A DNA stretch of 8,118 nt, taken from an uncultured Porphyromonas sp. Lineage in GTDB: Bacteria; Bacteroidota; Bacteroidia; Bacteroidales; Porphyromonadaceae. This document shows positions 5,121 through 8,118 of the stretch, in pieces. Both the position numbers and the translations under genes were made by a program. Under the pieces are notes generated by a model that worked only from the letters and a program-made list of their open reading frames with translations, searched no databases and was not told the DNA's origin. Every line of letters begins with the position of its first letter. Position 1 is the stretch's first letter. The stretch lies in assembly GCA_946222055.1 (NCBI GenBank), contig CAMIEW010000026.1:1-8118 (forward strand), given 5' to 3'.

Positions 5121-7922
5121 ATGATGACTAAGATATACAGAGTTACACCCCTGGCAGCGCTGATGGCACTGCTGCTCGCAGCCGGCTGCACCAAGGAGCG
5201 GCCGACGCTCGAGGAGCCGGCAGACCCATCGGCATCTGCAGTGACCCCCTCCTACGGCACCACCTATATGTCGCTCAACCTCCGCACCGGCGGCGGCAGT
5301 AGCTTTTCGGAGGACCCCGACTACAACTCTAAAGGCGATTGGGCAGGTGCCGACGACATCACCTCCTTCGCCGTCTACGTTGTCTCCGAGGATCGCGACG
5401 AGGTCCATTGCATCTCCAGCGATAAGATTGTTACTCCTGGGAAGTATTACTGGGATGATAATTATGAAAAGGCTAAGGAAGATGACGTATTGGACCCCAA
5501 CGTACAGAAGTGGGAAAATAACGTACTGACGCTGAAGCCATGGAAGACCTCACCCGGGAAGAAGACCATCTACGCCTTCCTCAATCCCCCGGCTAAATAT
5601 GTGGCGTATCTAAAGTCGACGCTCTCCGATAAGAATCTGTTTGAAGAAAGGATCAAGGAGCCAATCCCCTACCAAGGAGATGGACTACTCACCTACACCG
5701 ATAAGCCCAAGCTCGGAGGCTTCCGTCCCGATCCCAACATTGCCAAGAAATCAGTATATTATGGCACAAATGAACACGTTATTACTAACGATGTAAAAAA
5801 AGACATCGGGTCACTTATTGGCTTTGACCATTTCGACGGCCGAGCTTATGAATTTATGCAACCGGGTAAACCTAGCATCAACTTCTATAAGCATAATGAC
5901 CACATCATGTGCTCTGGCATACAGGAGTTTCAAGTAGCGGATAATGTATCAGAGAGCGAGGTGGCCAATTACCGAAATAACCTTGCTACGATCAGTGTCC
6001 GTAGGGTACTGGCTCAGGCCGTAGCGACATGGGACATGAGTATCATCGGGAAAGGACTTAAGGGCGATCCCGATAAGGAGAAGATGGAACTGAAGGGAGT
6101 ATTCTATCAGGTACTTAACTTTGAGCGTACCTTCTACCCCATTGCTGAGCGTACCGACAAAGAGTGGTTCAATATCAAGAACACCAAGAGCCCCTCTTAT
6201 GGCGTTACTGCCCCCTCCGGGTTGATTGACTTTACCACCTATCAATCACATCCGGAAAAGAATAATAGATTTGACCCCGTAACGCTAGAGGATGAGCGCT
6301 ACTTCCGCTATGCTATCCCGGTAAACAAAAGCGAAGCCGTGGATCCAAGCAACGAGAAAGCGATGCAATTACTTTTCCGTCAGAAAGTGGTACTTGCACC
6401 TACTCCTCCAGATAATAGAGTGAGCGTGGAAGATAAAGATACAAGATATTACAGATCTCCTTACCCCTACGAGACACCCACCGTACACTGGGGCGGCTGC
6501 TACCTGACCGAGACCACCCAGCCGTGGGGTGACGGAGAGGATAGTGGCTACCGCAAGGGGAATACCCCTTTCTTTGCGGTCATTGCTTCCTTCGCCATCA
6601 AGAGCCTACCGTGGGATGAGAGTGCCCTAACTGCAAGGAAGAAGAGAGAAGCGGAACTCCAAAAAAGCATCAAAGAGGTGGAAGATAAGGCGGCGGCAGC
6701 TAAAGAAAGAATCAAGACCCTCGAGTTAGAAATCGAACTGCTCGAAAAAGAATTGGAGAAAATGGAAGCTTCGCTTAAAGATCCTACCAAGTGGTCCAAG
6801 GCAGCAGAGTATACTCAGGCTTTGGAAGATCGGGATAAAGCACAAGAAGAGTACGATAATGCAGGCCCCAAAAAGAGAGAAAAGTTAAAGTTAGATGAAA
6901 AACTGGCTGCCGCCAAGAAAAAGGTTGATGATCTGCGTAAAGACTACTATAAGACCCATGGGGGCTCTGCCGAATACGACAAACATATTAAATTGGAAAG
7001 CGACTTGACCGCTAAAATAACTGAGAAGAAGGCGTTGGAGAAAAGTATTGCTAATTTACAGAAAGAAATAGATAAGCGGAAAGAGGAGGCTAGCAAAATA
7101 ACAGTGGATGGGGTGACCTATGATGACGGAGATGACATCACTCCGATCACCTACGCCCATGGCATCAATCGCATCTACTACTCGCTGGATAAGCAGAAGT
7201 TTTACCTCAATTACCACGATATTCCTGTGGCTAACCGTGGTGGCAACCATCAGCTAAAGACCTCCGACAAGTGGCTTGAAAATATGGCCGATGCGATCAA
7301 AACCGCTGGGTCATCTATATTGCCGGTGTCACAACCTTTGCTGGATAAATTTAGCAGGGTGCTGAATGGTAAACCGGAGACGCTTACCGCCGAGGAGCAG
7401 CGTGCGATGGACTTCTACCTCTATGGCAGGGTGGCTCCCGACTTGGTTCCCTCTTTCAAACCGGGTGCTAGGAAGTATGACTATATCGACCTGCGTCTCG
7501 GCTATGTGGAGGAGTACACCGCTAAGCACAAGGACAAGGTGGTCAATTATGAGATTATGACCAGATATCGTGGGGTAACCATCTCAGGTGCGAATAGCGA
7601 TGAAATGACACAAACCCGCCTGCTGATGGTCTACTACGCTTGGGTGAACCCTAGCACCAATGACAACCGCACCTGGTATTCATCACCAGTATTGCGTAAC
7701 AATATCTACCACATGCACATCACCGGCTTCACGAAGATGGGGCTCTCAGGCATTCCCTTTGTGAAGAAGCCTAACGACCCACGCTTCACCTATCTGCATA
7801 ACATCGACCCCGATGAGAAGGTGCCATCGAAGGATGAGTATCTGCCTATTGAGGACCCATATATGGGCATACAGGTAAATAATGTCGGCTGGGGGATACA
7901 CAGCTATAAGAAACAATTCTAA
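5121..7922 (+). CDS. Giant Mfa1-like fimbrillin with coiled-coil insertion (paralogue B), lipoprotein precursor
   Basis: This is a 933-residue sister of gene 2. The signal peptide ends in LLLAAG before Cys23, and CTKERPTLEEPAD follows. Landmarks are TYMSLNLR (48-55), DDITSFAVYVVS (78-89), RRVLAQAVAT (294-303), FYQVLNFERTFYPIAERT (328-345), WGGCYLTETTQPWG (457-470), GYRKGNTPFFAVIASF (476-491), RLLMVYYAWVNP (833-844), SPVLRNNIYHMHI (855-867) and GFTKMGLSGIPF (869-880). Residues 500-658 are a coiled-coil insertion: L513, I517, V520, A524, A527, I531, L534, I538, L541, L545, M548 and L552 make an unbroken 4-3 heptad series. DFYLYGRVAP (764-773) marks the second module shared with gene 2. Unlike gene 2, it ends with DPYMGIQV...WGIHSYKKQF, which aligns with the C-terminal strand of gene 1. 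It starts 14 bases after gene 2; ATG occurs at both 5121 and 5124, and either would work. It is probably an accessory or tip pilin able to take part in strand exchange. Confidence 0.87.
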   Translation: MMTKIYRVTPLAALMALLLAAGCTKERPTLEEPADPSASAVTPSYGTTYMSLNLRTGGGSSFSEDPDYNSKGDWAGADDITSFAVYVVSEDRDEVHCISSDKIVTPGKYYWDDNYEKAKEDDVLDPNVQKWENNVLTLKPWKTSPGKKTIYAFLNPPAKYVAYLKSTLSDKNLFEERIKEPIPYQGDGLLTYTDKPKLGGFRPDPNIAKKSVYYGTNEHVITNDVKKDIGSLIGFDHFDGRAYEFMQPGKPSINFYKHNDHIMCSGIQEFQVADNVSESEVANYRNNLATISVRRVLAQAVATWDMSIIGKGLKGDPDKEKMELKGVFYQVLNFERTFYPIAERTDKEWFNIKNTKSPSYGVTAPSGLIDFTTYQSHPEKNNRFDPVTLEDERYFRYAIPVNKSEAVDPSNEKAMQLLFRQKVVLAPTPPDNRVSVEDKDTRYYRSPYPYETPTVHWGGCYLTETTQPWGDGEDSGYRKGNTPFFAVIASFAIKSLPWDESALTARKKREAELQKSIKEVEDKAAAAKERIKTLELEIELLEKELEKMEASLKDPTKWSKAAEYTQALEDRDKAQEEYDNAGPKKREKLKLDEKLAAAKKKVDDLRKDYYKTHGGSAEYDKHIKLESDLTAKITEKKALEKSIANLQKEIDKRKEEASKITVDGVTYDDGDDITPITYAHGINRIYYSLDKQKFYLNYHDIPVANRGGNHQLKTSDKWLENMADAIKTAGSSILPVSQPLLDKFSRVLNGKPETLTAEEQRAMDFYLYGRVAPDLVPSFKPGARKYDYIDLRLGYVEEYTAKHKDKVVNYEIMTRYRGVTISGANSDEMTQTRLLMVYYAWVNPSTNDNRTWYSSPVLRNNIYHMHITGFTKMGLSGIPFVKKPNDPRFTYLHNIDPDEKVPSKDEYLPIEDPYMGIQVNNVGWGIHSYKKQF
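6618..7100 (+). other. Segment of gene 3 encoding the coiled-coil insertion
   Basis: Codons 500-660. It sits at the same structural point as the gene 2 insert, after a SLPW motif (495-498) and before GINRIYYS (681-688). The heptad run at 513-552 is followed by a charged helix (about 560-606), a Gly-Gly turn near 614-615 and a final helix (about 619-656; L639, I643, L646 and I650 in heptad spacing). By eye it has no clear residue-level match to the gene 2 insert except that both are charged coiled coils, whereas the flanking fimbrillin strands match closely. Confidence 0.78.
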
Positions 7923-7935
7923 TTCAGAGGCAGAT

Positions 7936-8118
7936 ATGACTACGAGAATTCTACATACGACACTTGCTCTCCTCTCGCTTCTGCTGCTCGGGGGATGCCA
8001 TCCGATGGTCTATGAGCAGCTGGACGACTGTCCCCGTGAGGTGGAGGTGTCGCTCTACAGCAAGTCGCCGTGCGACGCTCAGCCGACCTACCCCGCAGAT
8101 ATGACCTCCGTGCTCCTC
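7936..8118 (+). CDS. FimB/Mfa2-family fimbrial lipoprotein, N-terminal part (cut by window edge)
   Basis: Only the first 61 codons are present. The start ATG at 7936 is 13 bases after the gene 3 stop. Residues 1-20 form a lipoprotein signal (Arg4, a leucine-rich core, LLGG before Cys21). The mature part begins with a YEQLDDCPREVEVSLYSK stretch (26-43) containing Cys32, then Cys46 and a YP..M..V.L tail (52-60). A D-C-P-R/x-x-V motif shortly after the lipidated cysteine is, in my recollection, typical of the FimB/Mfa2 family of anchor and accessory fimbrillins, and mfa2 follows mfa1 in P. gingivalis. The sequence differs from gene 1 and the giants, which have CTxRG or CTKERP here. It could be the anchor (Mfa2) or an Mfa3-like accessory subunit; the missing C-terminal region would decide. 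It probably shares the operon promoter. Confidence 0.72.
   Translation, partial: MTTRILHTTLALLSLLLLGGCHPMVYEQLDDCPREVEVSLYSKSPCDAQPTYPADMTSVLL

Overview
The window looks like part of a Porphyromonas-type (Bacteroidota, order Bacteroidales) type V fimbria locus. Four things support this: a TAnnTTTG/TTTG promoter of the Bacteroidota kind, start codons without Shine-Dalgarno sequences, four consecutive lipoprotein precursors on the + strand, and proteins that carry the fimbrillin pattern I remember from Porphyromonas gingivalis Mfa1. The genus is an inference from this resemblance and from the moderately high GC content; the species cannot be fixed from the sequence.

Layout. Positions 1-473 hold no convincing gene. 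They carry two abutting perfect palindromes at the left edge (1-24), a tandem array of about 23 nine-base units (112-318, with degenerate copies from 93), a pair of TATACAA direct repeats, one good promoter (373-406) and a roughly 60-base leader. Next come gene 1 (474-2015), a 513-residue Mfa1-like major fimbrillin; a 103-base gap with a strong GC-rich hairpin; gene 2 (2119-5106, 995 residues); gene 3 (5121-7922, 933 residues); and the first 61 codons of gene 4 (7936 to the right edge), which looks like a FimB/Mfa2-family fimbrial lipoprotein. Genes 2-3 and 3-4 are separated by only 14 and 13 bases, so all four are probably one operon driven from 373-406, with the hairpin after gene 1 a likely point for setting pilin stoichiometry.

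The notable part is genes 2 and 3. Motif by motif they follow gene 1 (TYMS strand, D.I..F.V strand, RR.LAQ strand, [VL]TE[TS]T motif, NTP strand, AW[LV]NP and SPVLRNNIYH segments), but they are nearly twice as long. The extra length falls mainly in two places in the C-terminal half. One is a charged coiled-coil insertion of about 180-220 residues in what is a roughly ten-residue loop in gene 1. The other is a module of about 140-160 residues, with a shared DFYLYGRVAP motif, between the KFY strand and the YYAW strand. Gene 3 keeps the C-terminal W..HSY strand of gene 1; gene 2 has lost it.

A working model, by inference: gene 1 is the shaft pilin, genes 2 and 3 are giant accessory or tip pilins that project a coiled-coil arm, and gene 4 is the anchor or another accessory subunit. 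All would be exported as lipoproteins, moved to the outer membrane, cleaved after an arginine and polymerised by strand exchange.
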